A stretch of 41,702 nucleotides of DNA, taken from assembly GCA_900550385.1 (NCBI GenBank), contig URRZ01000006.1, forward strand, positions 1 through 41,702, in the 5' to 3' direction. Source of the DNA: an uncultured Coriobacteriaceae bacterium. GTDB lineage: Bacteria > Actinomycetota > Coriobacteriia > Coriobacteriales > Eggerthellaceae. The notes beneath the pieces were generated by a model. The model worked only from the letters and a program-made list of their open reading frames with translations. It was not told the origin of the DNA and did no database searches. This document shows, piece by piece, positions 16,133-23,909 of the stretch. The first letter of the stretch is position 1. The number at the start of each line of letters is the position of its first letter. A program made the translations under genes and the position numbers.

Positions 16133-17485
16133 ATGCTCTATCTGTCTCAAATGACGGGGAAACCCGTGGTGGACGCCGACGGCGAGAAGATCGGAACCGT
16201 TTCCGACTTGGCCATCTCCACCGGCGAGGTGTTCCCCCGCATCACCAGCCTCGCGTTCCAAGGCCCTGGCAAAGTGCCGTTCATGATCTCGTGGCGCAAG
16301 TACGTCGGGGAGTTCGACGAGGACGGCATCACGCTGTCGGTTCCCGCGAAGGATATCCGCTTCAGCTACCTGCAGCCCGAAGAGGTGCTGCTCGCGCGCG
16401 ACCTGCTGGATCGGCAGATCGTCGACACGCAGGGTATGAAGGTCGTGCGCGTGAACGACCTGAAGCTTTCGGAATCCGGCTCCCAGCTGCGCCTTCTTGG
16501 CGCCGAGGTGGGCATGCGCGGCATCCTGCGCGGCCTCTCCCCGCTGCTGGAGAAGGCCGTGCTGGGCTTGGCGAAGCTGTTCCGCAAGCGCTTCGACGAG
16601 AAGCTGATCGCGTGGAACTACATGGACCTGCTCGACCGCGACCTGTCGGAAGTGCAGCTGTCCGTCACGCACAAGCGCCTGGACGAGCTGCATCCCGCCG
16701 ACGTGGCCGACATCTTGGAGCAGCTGGATCCGCAGCAGCGCGCCAACGTGTTCAAGCACCTGGACGACGCGCAGGCCACCGAAGCGGTCTCCGAGATGGA
16801 AGACGAGTACCAGGCCGACTTCATCGAGGACCTGGACGAGACGCGCGCCGCGAACCTGCTGGGAAACATGGATCCCGATGACGCGGCCGACATCGTGCGC
16901 GACCTGTCCTACGAGAAGGCGGAAACGCTGCTCCGCCTGATGGGCGTTGAGGACGCGGCTGAGATCCGCCGCCTCTTGGGCTACAAGGACGGCACGGCGG
17001 GCGGCATGATGACCACGCAGTTCGTCGCCGTGCGCGAGACCGACACCGTGGCGCAGACCGTCGAGGTGCTGCGCAAGCTGCCCGAGGACCACCCCACCGT
17101 CCACTACGTGTACGCGTTGGACGAGTACGACAAGCTCGTTGGCGTGCTGTCGCTGCGCACGCTGGTGCTCACCGATGACGCGGCGCTCATCAAGGACGTC
17201 ATGTACGACGACGTCATCTCGGTTTCCCCCGACGAGGAGGAAGATGACGTGGCGGCCGACATCTTCAAGTACGACATCCCCGCCATGCCGGTGGTCGACG
17301 AGCACGGCGCCATGGTGGGCATCGTCACCGTCGACGACGCATGGGACGCCATCGAGGAGGATGTGAGCGGCGACAAGATGAAGGCGTCGGCGCTGAAGAT
17401 CGTGGGCATCGCGTTGGCCGCCGTGCTGTTCCTGGTCCTGTACACGCTCATATTGCTGCAGATCACGGGCGTGATCGGGGGCTAA
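16133..17485 (+). CDS. PRC-barrel / MgtE N-domain / CBS-pair protein with one C-terminal membrane anchor
   Basis: This 450-residue protein is built like the cytoplasmic sensor half of the MgtE magnesium channel but lacks the channel itself. Residues 1-80 and about 90-150 look like two PRC-barrel segments. Residues about 180-285 are the superhelical MgtE_N repeats (HPADVADILEQLDPQQRANV, DPDDAADIVRDL). A CBS pair follows: 288-350, beginning GTAGGMMTTQFVAV, and about 354-415, with PAMPVVDEHGAMVGIVTVDD. One hydrophobic helix at about 424-447 is the only membrane segment. The true start is ATG 16133, preceded by AAGGG at 7 nt. The next gene, an Nramp-related transporter, starts 3 nt after the stop. 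A role as Mg2+-sensing regulator or partner of that transporter is inferred from this pairing. No M-box riboswitch is recognisable upstream. Confidence 0.88.
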   Translation: MLYLSQMTGKPVVDADGEKIGTVSDLAISTGEVFPRITSLAFQGPGKVPFMISWRKYVGEFDEDGITLSVPAKDIRFSYLQPEEVLLARDLLDRQIVDTQGMKVVRVNDLKLSESGSQLRLLGAEVGMRGILRGLSPLLEKAVLGLAKLFRKRFDEKLIAWNYMDLLDRDLSEVQLSVTHKRLDELHPADVADILEQLDPQQRANVFKHLDDAQATEAVSEMEDEYQADFIEDLDETRAANLLGNMDPDDAADIVRDLSYEKAETLLRLMGVEDAAEIRRLLGYKDGTAGGMMTTQFVAVRETDTVAQTVEVLRKLPEDHPTVHYVYALDEYDKLVGVLSLRTLVLTDDAALIKDVMYDDVISVSPDEEEDDVAADIFKYDIPAMPVVDEHGAMVGIVTVDDAWDAIEEDVSGDKMKASALKIVGIALAAVLFLVLYTLILLQITGVIGG

Positions 17486-17488
17486 CCC

Positions 17489-19024
17489 ATGGCGTTGTGG
17501 AAGAAACAGGACGGCGCGGGCGCCAGGAAGGCGAAACCGGGGGATCGCTCACGCAAGGCCGCAGCGCGCAAGAAGGCGCCGGTCTCGGGAGGCTCGTCCG
17601 TATCGCGGGCGAAGGGCAGCTCGGCAGCCCGGCCCAGCACCATCGCGCAGCATAAGGCCGGAGCCGCCGCGCGCGCCCAATGGACGCAGCAGCATAAAGA
17701 GGCGCAGCTGACGAAGGCCCAGATGGCGGCTCTCGCCGAGCGGGCTTCCGCTTCCGATGCCGCAACCGTCGCCGAAGAGCCCGCCCCCGCCCCGAAGCAG
17801 CGCAGCAAAGCGCTGCTGATCCTGGCGGCGCTGGGCCCGGGCATCGTCACCGCCATGGCGGGCAACGACGCCGGCGGCATCTCCACGTATTCGACGGTGG
17901 GCGCGAAGTTCGGCTACGCCACGCTGTGGGTCATCCCCGTGATGTGCGTGCTGCTGCTGGTGGTGCAGATGACGGCATCGCGCATGGGCGCCGTCACCGG
18001 CAAGGGCTTCGCCGCGCTCATCCGCGAGCGCTTCGGCATCCGCCTGACCGCGCTCGCCATGCTGGCGCTGCTGGTGGGCAACGTGTGCACCACGTTCTCG
18101 GAGTTCGCGGGCATCGCATCCGGCATGGAGATGTTCGGCGTGTCGCGCTACGTCGCCGTGCCCGTGGCGGCGATTGCCGTGTGGCTGCTGGTCGTCGGCG
18201 GCAGCTACAAACGCGTGGAGAAGGTGTTCCTCATCCTGTCGCTGGTGTTCGTCACCTACATCGTGGCGGCGTTTCTGGCGCAACCCGAATGGGAGGACGC
18301 GCTCCACAGCACCGTGGTGCCGCAGATCGTGAACGACCAAAGCTTCATCGCGCTGATCATCTCGATGATAGGCACCACCATCGCGCCGTGGATGATGTTC
18401 TACGCCCAGAGCAACGTCGTGGAAAAGGGCGTCACGCTTGAGGAATACCCGCTGCAGAAGGTCGACGTGGTTGCCGGCACCATCGCCGCCTGCCTGGTGG
18501 CTTGGTTCATCATCGTCACCACGGGCACGGTGCTGTTCCCGCAGGGGGTCGAGATCTCCTCGGCGGCGGATGCCGCATCGGCGCTCGCGCCGTTCGCCGG
18601 GCCGTATGCCGAGGGGCTTTTCGCCATCGGCCTCATCGCCGCGTCGTTCTTGGCCGCCTGCGTGCTGCCGCTCACCACGTCGTTCGTGATCTGCGAGGCG
18701 TTCGGCTGGGAGGCGGGCGTGTCGTTCAAGTGGCGCGAGGCCCCGCTGTTCAAGAGCATCTTCACGTTCATCATCGTGCTGGCAGCCGCCATCGTGCTGA
18801 TCCCCGGCATCGACCTGATGGGAGTGATGCTCACCGCGCAGTTCGTGAACGGCCTGATCCTGCCGGTGCTGCTGGTGTTCATGGCCATCATCGCCGACGA
18901 CAAGCACGTGATGGGCAAGCAGCGCAACGGTATCTTCTCGCGCGTGCTCATCTGGATCACGGTTGCCATCGTGACCGTGCTGACCGTAGCCCTGCTGGTG
19001 ATGCAGCTCTTCGGCATCGGCTAG
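17489..19024 (+). CDS. Nramp-related magnesium transporter (NRMT-type, SLC11 family)
   Basis: This 511-residue membrane protein has about 11 predicted helices of the LeuT/SLC11 fold. Selectivity residues differ from manganese/iron Nramps. The helix-1 DPGN motif is D127-A-G-G (Asp kept, Asn lost), and the helix-6 A-M-P-H motif reads I298-A-P-W. This is the signature of the Nramp-related magnesium transporters described in Clostridium acetobutylicum and studied structurally in Eggerthella lenta. Those residues favour hydrated Mg2+ over soft metals. The first 105 residues are a soluble Lys/Arg/Ala/Gln-rich extension; an alternative start at ATG 17723 (residue 79) has GAAGG 5 nt before it and would remove most of it. 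The gene starts 3 nt after the MgtE-like gene and ends at a bidirectional hairpin. Confidence 0.9.
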   Translation: MALWKKQDGAGARKAKPGDRSRKAAARKKAPVSGGSSVSRAKGSSAARPSTIAQHKAGAAARAQWTQQHKEAQLTKAQMAALAERASASDAATVAEEPAPAPKQRSKALLILAALGPGIVTAMAGNDAGGISTYSTVGAKFGYATLWVIPVMCVLLLVVQMTASRMGAVTGKGFAALIRERFGIRLTALAMLALLVGNVCTTFSEFAGIASGMEMFGVSRYVAVPVAAIAVWLLVVGGSYKRVEKVFLILSLVFVTYIVAAFLAQPEWEDALHSTVVPQIVNDQSFIALIISMIGTTIAPWMMFYAQSNVVEKGVTLEEYPLQKVDVVAGTIAACLVAWFIIVTTGTVLFPQGVEISSAADAASALAPFAGPYAEGLFAIGLIAASFLAACVLPLTTSFVICEAFGWEAGVSFKWREAPLFKSIFTFIIVLAAAIVLIPGIDLMGVMLTAQFVNGLILPVLLVFMAIIADDKHVMGKQRNGIFSRVLIWITVAIVTVLTVALLVMQLFGIG

Positions 19025-19052
19025 CGTGAAAAGGGGGCGGCCACTTTTCACG
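19025..19052. terminator. Bidirectional hairpin (GTGAAAAG family) between convergent genes
   Basis: Nine-base arms CGTGAAAAG (19025-19033) and CTTTTCACG (19044-19052) with a 10-nt G-rich loop, immediately after the transporter stop codon and 12 bp before the zeta-toxin stop. It belongs to the palindrome family described at 31337-31367 and probably ends transcription from both sides. Confidence 0.7.
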
Positions 19053-19064
19053 CCCCCATCACAC

Positions 19065-19883
19065 TCATCTGTTGAAGAAACGTTTGCGCGCCGCGTCCTC
19101 CGCTGCTTCGGCTTGGGCGCGCAGATGCTCTAGCTTGATTTCAAGGTTCGCCTTGTGGCGCAGCTCCTCCTCGGTCCAATCGCCGAACAGCACGGCACGC
19201 GGCGCTTCGCTGGCATCCGTTCCCGCGTCTTCACGGGGAAAGAGCTTCTCGCTGGCGCGGTTGTACAGCAGCACCTCGTCGAACAGCCCTGATTCCTGGA
19301 GCACCGCCAGGTTTTCCACGATGTCGTGGACGATCTTGTTGTGATGGGCGGGATCCGTCGCGCGCGGCACGGTTCCCGCGATGCGCATCTGCTCGTAACG
19401 GATCTGGCAGCTGATCAGCGAGATCTCGGGCTTCACCGCCATGAGCGCAAGCGAGACTGCGTACCCGCGCTCACGAAGGAGCGTCGCGGTCTTCATCGGA
19501 ACCTCGGCGGTTCGCAGCGTCCCCTCGATGATGAGGTTGTAGCCCATGTCGGAAAGCGCGTCGATCACCGCTTCCGTCATGCGCCCCGCCCATTCCGCAG
19601 TATGGTTAACGGACTCGGGACCGTATTTTCGATCGAGCTCCCGATAGAGGGGATGGAGCGATCGATAGCTGTCGCCATTGACGATCACAGCGTTTTTCTG
19701 GAACCGCGCCATGAACACCTTGTGCAACGTGGTCTTACCCGCGCCGCTCTGGCCTCCAAGAAGAACGGCCCGAGGATGAGCGACCGGGTTAACCTCGATT
19801 CCTTTTCCAGCATTGGCGACAATAAGGTTCAGCGCATCGAGGAAATCCTCTTCTGCGTAATTCGCAACATTATCGTTGTCCAT
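19065..19883 (-). CDS. Zeta-type toxin (UDP-GlcNAc kinase family)
   Basis: This 272-residue P-loop protein of the zeta toxin family phosphorylates UDP-N-acetylglucosamine and so blocks peptidoglycan synthesis when uninhibited. Walker A is LLGGQSGAGKTT (Lys50). VNGDSYRSLHPLYREL matches the zeta substrate segment with its Asp and Arg. IIEGTLRT and an Arg-rich lid region follow. The ATG directly abuts the TAG of the upstream HTH gene (TAGATG), so the two are translationally coupled as a toxin-antitoxin operon. The antitoxin is not of the epsilon type. The function is well supported by family; activity is untested. Confidence 0.9.
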   Translation of the reverse strand: MDNDNVANYAEEDFLDALNLIVANAGKGIEVNPVAHPRAVLLGGQSGAGKTTLHKVFMARFQKNAVIVNGDSYRSLHPLYRELDRKYGPESVNHTAEWAGRMTEAVIDALSDMGYNLIIEGTLRTAEVPMKTATLLRERGYAVSLALMAVKPEISLISCQIRYEQMRIAGTVPRATDPAHHNKIVHDIVENLAVLQESGLFDEVLLYNRASEKLFPREDAGTDASEAPRAVLFGDWTEEELRHKANLEIKLEHLRAQAEAAEDAARKRFFNR

Positions 19884-20453
19884 CTATGCCGCCTTTTTCA
19901 CGCACCGAGTAGCGATTTCGTAAACCCCGTCGATGCGTCCCCTCAGCTCCGCAAGCTTCTCCTTAGAGTCGTTTTCCGGCCAGACGATCTGCGGCTTGAT
20001 CCGGGCAAGCAGCGAGATCATATCATCGAAGATCAACGAGCGAACCTCATCGCCTTCCGCTGCGGCCTTCTTCTTCAAGCGCCATAGATCCGCCATCACC
20101 GTGGCGGCGTGCTCGCAGAGGATCTCCTGCTCCAGCGTCAGCATATACATGTCGGTCATGTCCATGATCTCCCCCTCGTCGTCGAAGTGCACCATCGAGT
20201 ACACGATCTTCTCGGTTTTGCCCCGCAGCTTCTCGGGCAGCGTCGCCGCTTCGCGCTCTAGGCAATCCGCCATGAAGCGCGGGTTCTTCGCCGCTCGGAT
20301 GAGGTTCGCGTTCGCCTTAGTGGGTTTCGCACCGCCCTCGTAGCGGGCGAGGCTCGCCTCCCCGATCCCCAGAAGCTGCGAGAACGTCTTGCGCGACATC
20401 TGGTATTTCGCCCGAATATCCTTGATCTCCTGCGCGGTGATATCATGTGACAT
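19884..20453 (-). CDS. HTH-domain antitoxin of the zeta pair
   Basis: This 189-residue protein has an N-terminal Xre/MqsA-type helix-turn-helix (about residues 8-50): KYQMSRKTFSQLLGIGEASL and RYEGGAKPTKANANLIR. A predicted helical region of about 130 residues follows, which probably wraps the toxin. Similar HTH proteins are encoded upstream of zeta-like kinases and of PanA-type toxin partners. AAAGGAG lies 7 nt before ATG 20453. The gene ends directly against the zeta start codon. Its promoter region holds an imperfect 11-bp inverted repeat, a likely self-regulation operator. Confidence 0.85.
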   Translation of the reverse strand: MSHDITAQEIKDIRAKYQMSRKTFSQLLGIGEASLARYEGGAKPTKANANLIRAAKNPRFMADCLEREAATLPEKLRGKTEKIVYSMVHFDDEGEIMDMTDMYMLTLEQEILCEHAATVMADLWRLKKKAAAEGDEVRSLIFDDMISLLARIKPQIVWPENDSKEKLAELRGRIDGVYEIATRCVKKAA

Positions 20454-20473
20454 GATCGATCTCCTTTCATCTG

Positions 20474-20520
20474 ATCAAATCATATCATACAAATTACTAA
20501 AGTGTACGCTATCATTTGAT
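20474..20520. promoter_or_regulatory. Candidate operator of the HTH-zeta operon
   Basis: Arms 20474-20484 (ATCAAATCATA) and 20510-20520 (TATCATTTGAT) pair at 10 of 11 positions, in a locally AT-rich stretch 20-67 bp upstream of the antitoxin start. TCATTTGA recurs at 20525-20532. The position suits autorepression by the HTH antitoxin. No good -35/-10 pair could be assigned. Confidence 0.5.
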
Positions 20521-20601
20521 ATATTCATTTGAAAATGCCCGTAAAAAGAGAGGACGCGACGCCCAAAACGGACGACGCGCCCTCTCCCCTCTCGCACCAA
20601 T

Positions 20602-20628
20602 GCGAAAAAGCGACTACCCCTTTCTCGC
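20602..20628. repeat. Degenerate palindrome of the GAAAAAG family
   Basis: GCGAAAAAG (20602-20610) pairs with CTTTCTCGC (20620-20628) with one mismatch, over a 9-nt loop. It is the first of three palindromes in the 320-bp non-coding stretch between the antitoxin and the symporter; apart from these and the operator, nothing else was recognised there. Confidence 0.55.
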
Positions 20629-20712
20629 GCTCGGGATTTGCTAGGCGGTGAAGGTTGCGCAACGCCGATCAGCAAACTTCTTCGCCGCGTCCTCGATCCC
20701 ATCCACGATCAA

Positions 20713-20745
20713 AATGAGAAAAATCCTCCGTCCCTCTTTCTCATT
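20713..20745. repeat. Palindrome, GAGAAA variant
   Basis: AATGAGAAA (20713-20721) and TTTCTCATT (20737-20745) pair perfectly. The interior contains TCCGTCCCT, related to the GGGACGG core of the family. Confidence 0.8.
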
Positions 20746-20751
20746 CGGGAT

Positions 20752-20778
20752 GTGAAAAAGTGACTGTCCCTTTTTCAC
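20752..20778. repeat. Palindrome, GTGAAAAAG variant, overlapping the symporter stop codon
   Basis: GTGAAAAAG (20752-20760) and CTTTTTCAC (20770-20778) pair perfectly. On the minus strand the loop reads GGACAGTCA, as in other copies. The TGA stop of the symporter gene (20775-20777) lies inside the right arm. Confidence 0.88.
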
Positions 20779-22364
20779 GCCTTTTCACATTCCCGGATCG
20801 CCTGCTCGAAGGGGCGGTCGAGGGTCGCTTCCACGTCGAGTTCGTGCTGGAACTCGCGGTCGATGGCGCCTTGCAGCGTGGGCGGGTTCACCTCGAACGG
20901 CACCGGCTTGGTGACCAGGCTCACCAGCGGCACGATGACGAGCGAGAGCAGCATGCACAGCGCGCCGCAGTTGATGGGCGAGGCGATGAGCGGCGTCCCC
21001 GCGAAGCCCATGCCCATGTTGACCACCGTCAGCCCCACGCCCAGGACGAACGAGCACCACACCGCCGCCTTCGATATGCGCCCGGAGTAAAGCCCCCACA
21101 GGAACGGTCCCAAGAACGCGCCGGCCAGCGCGCCCCACGAGTACGACATCAGCTGCGCGATGAACACGATCGAAGAGTGGTACTGCACCAGCGCCATCGC
21201 GGCGGACACCACGATGAACAGCACCAGCAGCACGCGCATGCACGACAGCTGCTTCTTCTCAGGCATGTCCTTCACGATGTTGCCCTTGATCACGTCGATG
21301 GTGAGCGTGGACGACGAAGTGAGCACCAGCGACGAGAGCGTCGACATCGAGGCGGACAGCACCAGCACGATGACGATGCCGATGAGGATGTCGGGCAGCG
21401 ACGAGAGCATCGTGGGGATGATGGAGTCGTAGATGGGCGTGCCGTCGGCGGCGTATTCGATCTGGTCGCTGTACAGGCGGCCGAACCCGCCTAGGAAGTA
21501 CGAACCGCCCGCCACCACGAACGCGAACAGCGTCGAGATGATGGCGCCCTGCTTCACCGCCGGACCGCTCTTGATGGCGTAGAACTTCTGCACCATCTGC
21601 GGCAGGCCCCACGTGCCCAGGCTCGTGAGGATCACCACGCCCAGCAGGTTGAACAGGTCGGGACCGAACATGCTGGTGAACGCTCCTTCGAGCGCCGTGC
21701 CCTCGGCCGGGATCTGTGAAAGCTGGATGATGGCATCTGCGAACCCGCCGTTGCCGGCGAGCACCGCCGCGATGACCGCCACGATGCCGACGAGCATCAC
21801 GATGCCTTGGATGAAGTCGTTCATCACCGTTGCCATGTAGCCGCCCAACACCACGTAGATGCAGGTCACCACCGCCATGCCGATCACGCACACGTCGTAG
21901 GGCAGGCCGAACGCCATGCCGAACAAACGCGACAGGCCGTTGTACACCGACGCCGTGTAGGGGATCAGGAACACGAAGATGATGGCCGCCGCCGCGATGC
22001 GCAGGCTCTTCGACTGGAAGCGCTTGCCAAAGAACTCGGGCATGGTCTGCGCACCCAGACGGTGCGTCATCTCGCGCGTGCGCGGGCCGAGCACCCACCA
22101 GGCCAGAAGCGAGCCCAGGATGGCGTTGCCGATGCCCGCCCACACGGCGGCGATGCCGTACTTGAAACCGAACTGGCCGGCATAGCCCACGAACACCACG
22201 GCCGAGAAGTAGCTGGTCCCGTAGGCGAATGCGCTCATCCACGGGCCCACGTTGCGCCCGCCCAAAACGAAGCCGTCCACGGTGGAGGTGGAGCGGCGGC
22301 AGTAGATGCCCACGCCCACGGCTACGCCGATGAATATGAGCACCATGCAGATTTTCGCGATCAT
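20775..22364 (-). CDS. Sodium:solute symporter (SSS/PutP family)
   Basis: This 529-residue polytopic membrane protein has about 13 hydrophobic helices of the sodium-solute symporter family. It shows GRNVGPWMSAFAYGTSYFSA near the N-terminus, equivalent to the Na+ site region of helix 1, then GGYMATVMNDFIQG, SLGTWGLPQMVQKFYAIKS (the family signature region) and VLSASMSTLSSLVLTSSS, the helix-8 Ser/Thr cluster that binds Na+. The last 40 residues are cytosolic. The substrate could be proline, pantothenate, a carboxylate or an amine; I cannot tell. ATG 22364 (MIAKIC) has AGGA 6 nt upstream. The C-terminus ends ECEKA, and its stop codon is supplied by a dispersed palindrome. Confidence 0.9.
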   Translation of the reverse strand: MIAKICMVLIFIGVAVGVGIYCRRSTSTVDGFVLGGRNVGPWMSAFAYGTSYFSAVVFVGYAGQFGFKYGIAAVWAGIGNAILGSLLAWWVLGPRTREMTHRLGAQTMPEFFGKRFQSKSLRIAAAAIIFVFLIPYTASVYNGLSRLFGMAFGLPYDVCVIGMAVVTCIYVVLGGYMATVMNDFIQGIVMLVGIVAVIAAVLAGNGGFADAIIQLSQIPAEGTALEGAFTSMFGPDLFNLLGVVILTSLGTWGLPQMVQKFYAIKSGPAVKQGAIISTLFAFVVAGGSYFLGGFGRLYSDQIEYAADGTPIYDSIIPTMLSSLPDILIGIVIVLVLSASMSTLSSLVLTSSSTLTIDVIKGNIVKDMPEKKQLSCMRVLLVLFIVVSAAMALVQYHSSIVFIAQLMSYSWGALAGAFLGPFLWGLYSGRISKAAVWCSFVLGVGLTVVNMGMGFAGTPLIASPINCGALCMLLSLVIVPLVSLVTKPVPFEVNPPTLQGAIDREFQHELDVEATLDRPFEQAIRECEKA

Positions 22365-22796
22365 CGTTATTCCTATCTGGTGAAACGCCCGACGTTTGCA
22401 GGCAGCTGCTACGGAAAGCCCCGACGATGCCGGGGCGAGGCGGAGGCGCACATGGCCAGGCCGGAATGCAGCGGCTACGCCCGCATCAAGCGCGGGACGC
22501 GCGGCGCAGCATCACGGGCGAGCCCATGTGCTACAGATATCGATAGGAATACAGATAGGAGAGGGAGACGCCCGAACGGCAGGAGGCAGCGAAAGCGCCG
22601 ACGCGGCAGACGCGGAATCCGTTGGCGATATGTCCTCCCGAACAATGCATGGGCAGACTTTACCATACCGGGAAGCACGCCATGTTGCGAAAAGATTACC
22701 GATCGCGCATTTCGGAAACGAGCAAGGGCGGGGCATCCCGATACAATAGGATCTCGAAAACGGAGAATGCGCGCGAAACGGAGGGGGGGGGGCACG
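22365..22796. other. Divergent intergenic region (432 bp) between symporter and kinase-like gene
   Basis: No credible gene was found here. On the minus strand a short GC hairpin followed by TTTCC (22418-22436, arms GCCCCG/CGGGGC) lies in the symporter leader. On the plus strand a TACAAT (22742-22747) may be the -10 box of the kinase-like gene, without a clear -35. No known riboswitch motif was recognised. Confidence 0.5.
22783..22792 (+). promoter_or_regulatory. G10 homopolymer inside the ribosome-binding region
   Basis: Ten consecutive G residues follow CGGA and end 4 nt before ATG 22797, so the tract merges with the GGAGG ribosome-binding site. Changes in tract length would alter spacing or strength of translation initiation. 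Confidence 0.85.
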
Positions 22797-23882
22797 ATGG
22801 GGCACGACGAGCACGGCGGGGACCTTGCCGCACGCTATCTCGCCGAAAACGCCGCCCTCCGCGCAGCGCTCGGCGTCTCCGATGGCGTCGAGCTCGTGCC
22901 GCACCGCTTGGGCGAAGGCGAGCACAACCGCAACTTCCGCTTCTCCGATCCGCAAACCGGGCGAGAGTTCGTCCTGCGCATCAACATCTCCCCGCAGCCG
23001 TTCCACGACAACCAGGTAGCCTACGAGTTCGCCGCGCTGGAGCTGCTTGCGCCGTCCGGCCGCGCCCCCCTGCCCCTTTACCTGGACGCCTCGCCGGAGG
23101 CCCCGGGGAAAGGCGCGATCGTGGAGAGCTTCTGCGGGGGCGATCGCTTGGATTTCGACCACCTGCGGCCGGGCGACTTGGAATGCGCGGCGCAGCTCAT
23201 GGCCGACCTCCACGCGGTGCGCATCGACGACATCGGGCGCTGTCCCCTCCATCGCCCCGCCGACCCCCTGCGCGGGCTCTTCGACGAATGCGTCGCGCGC
23301 TTCAAAGCGTACCGCGCATCGGGGTGCGAGGACGCGCGCCTCACGCGATGGACCGAGCGTTTCGTCGCCGCAGCGCAAACCGCGTTGGATGAGCCCTGCG
23401 ATCCGGAAGAGTGCCGGCACATCGTCAACACGGAAACGCTCGCGGCGCATTTCCTGATCCCGCGGGAGTCTGCCGCCGCAGCCGCCGCCGATGCGCCGGG
23501 CTGGCGCGCTCAACCCGGCTTCTTCGTGGATTGGGAGCGCCCCATCATCGGCGAGGTCGCGCAGGATCTGGCCTACTTCGTCGCTCCCACCACCACGTTC
23601 TGGGACAGCGGGTTCTTCTTCACCGCCGATCAGGCGGCGGAGGTCGTCGAGGACTATTGGCGCGCCGTCGACGGGCGCTTCCCGCGCAGGCGGTTCGATG
23701 CGCGCTTCCGGGCGTTCCGCATGATGACGGCGCTGCGCTCCACCACCTGGTTCTGCAAGGCGCTGCCCGTCTACCTGGGGCGAACCGAGGGGCACATGAC
23801 TCAGGGGGCGCGCGAGAAATTCCCCGCCTATCTGTCGGACGAGTTCATGGAGATGCTGGCGCGGGACTGCTTCGGGCTGTAG
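22797..23882 (+). CDS. Aminoglycoside phosphotransferase/choline kinase-fold protein with atypical catalytic loop
   Basis: This 361-residue protein is of the APH kinase-like fold. N-lobe: LGEGEHNRNFRF (nucleotide-binding loop) and EFVLRINISP (Arg in place of the usual Lys). C-lobe: the usual HGDLHPGN loop reads VNTETLAAHFLI, aligning Glu with the catalytic Asp and His with the metal-binding Asn. The second metal motif is FFVDWERPIIGEVAQDLAYF, close to the family D-W-E. A low-complexity alanine stretch precedes it. It may be a small-molecule kinase, or a fold user with altered chemistry; the substrate is unknown. The start is ATG 22797, because the ribosome-binding site with the G10 tract immediately precedes it. 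It is convergent with a tyrosine phosphatase gene, 27 bp apart. Confidence 0.75.
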   Translation: MGHDEHGGDLAARYLAENAALRAALGVSDGVELVPHRLGEGEHNRNFRFSDPQTGREFVLRINISPQPFHDNQVAYEFAALELLAPSGRAPLPLYLDASPEAPGKGAIVESFCGGDRLDFDHLRPGDLECAAQLMADLHAVRIDDIGRCPLHRPADPLRGLFDECVARFKAYRASGCEDARLTRWTERFVAAAQTALDEPCDPEECRHIVNTETLAAHFLIPRESAAAAAADAPGWRAQPGFFVDWERPIIGEVAQDLAYFVAPTTTFWDSGFFFTADQAAEVVEDYWRAVDGRFPRRRFDARFRAFRMMTALRSTTWFCKALPVYLGRTEGHMTQGAREKFPAYLSDEFMEMLARDCFGL

Positions 23883-23909
23883 GGCCCCGTGCGGGAACCG
23901 TCGGCGACG

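Noticed and set aside
19885..19905. Half copy of the GTGAAAAAG palindrome at the antitoxin C-terminus
   Set aside because: Only one arm-like match (GTGAAAAAGGCGG), coding for VKKAA; it may be chance.
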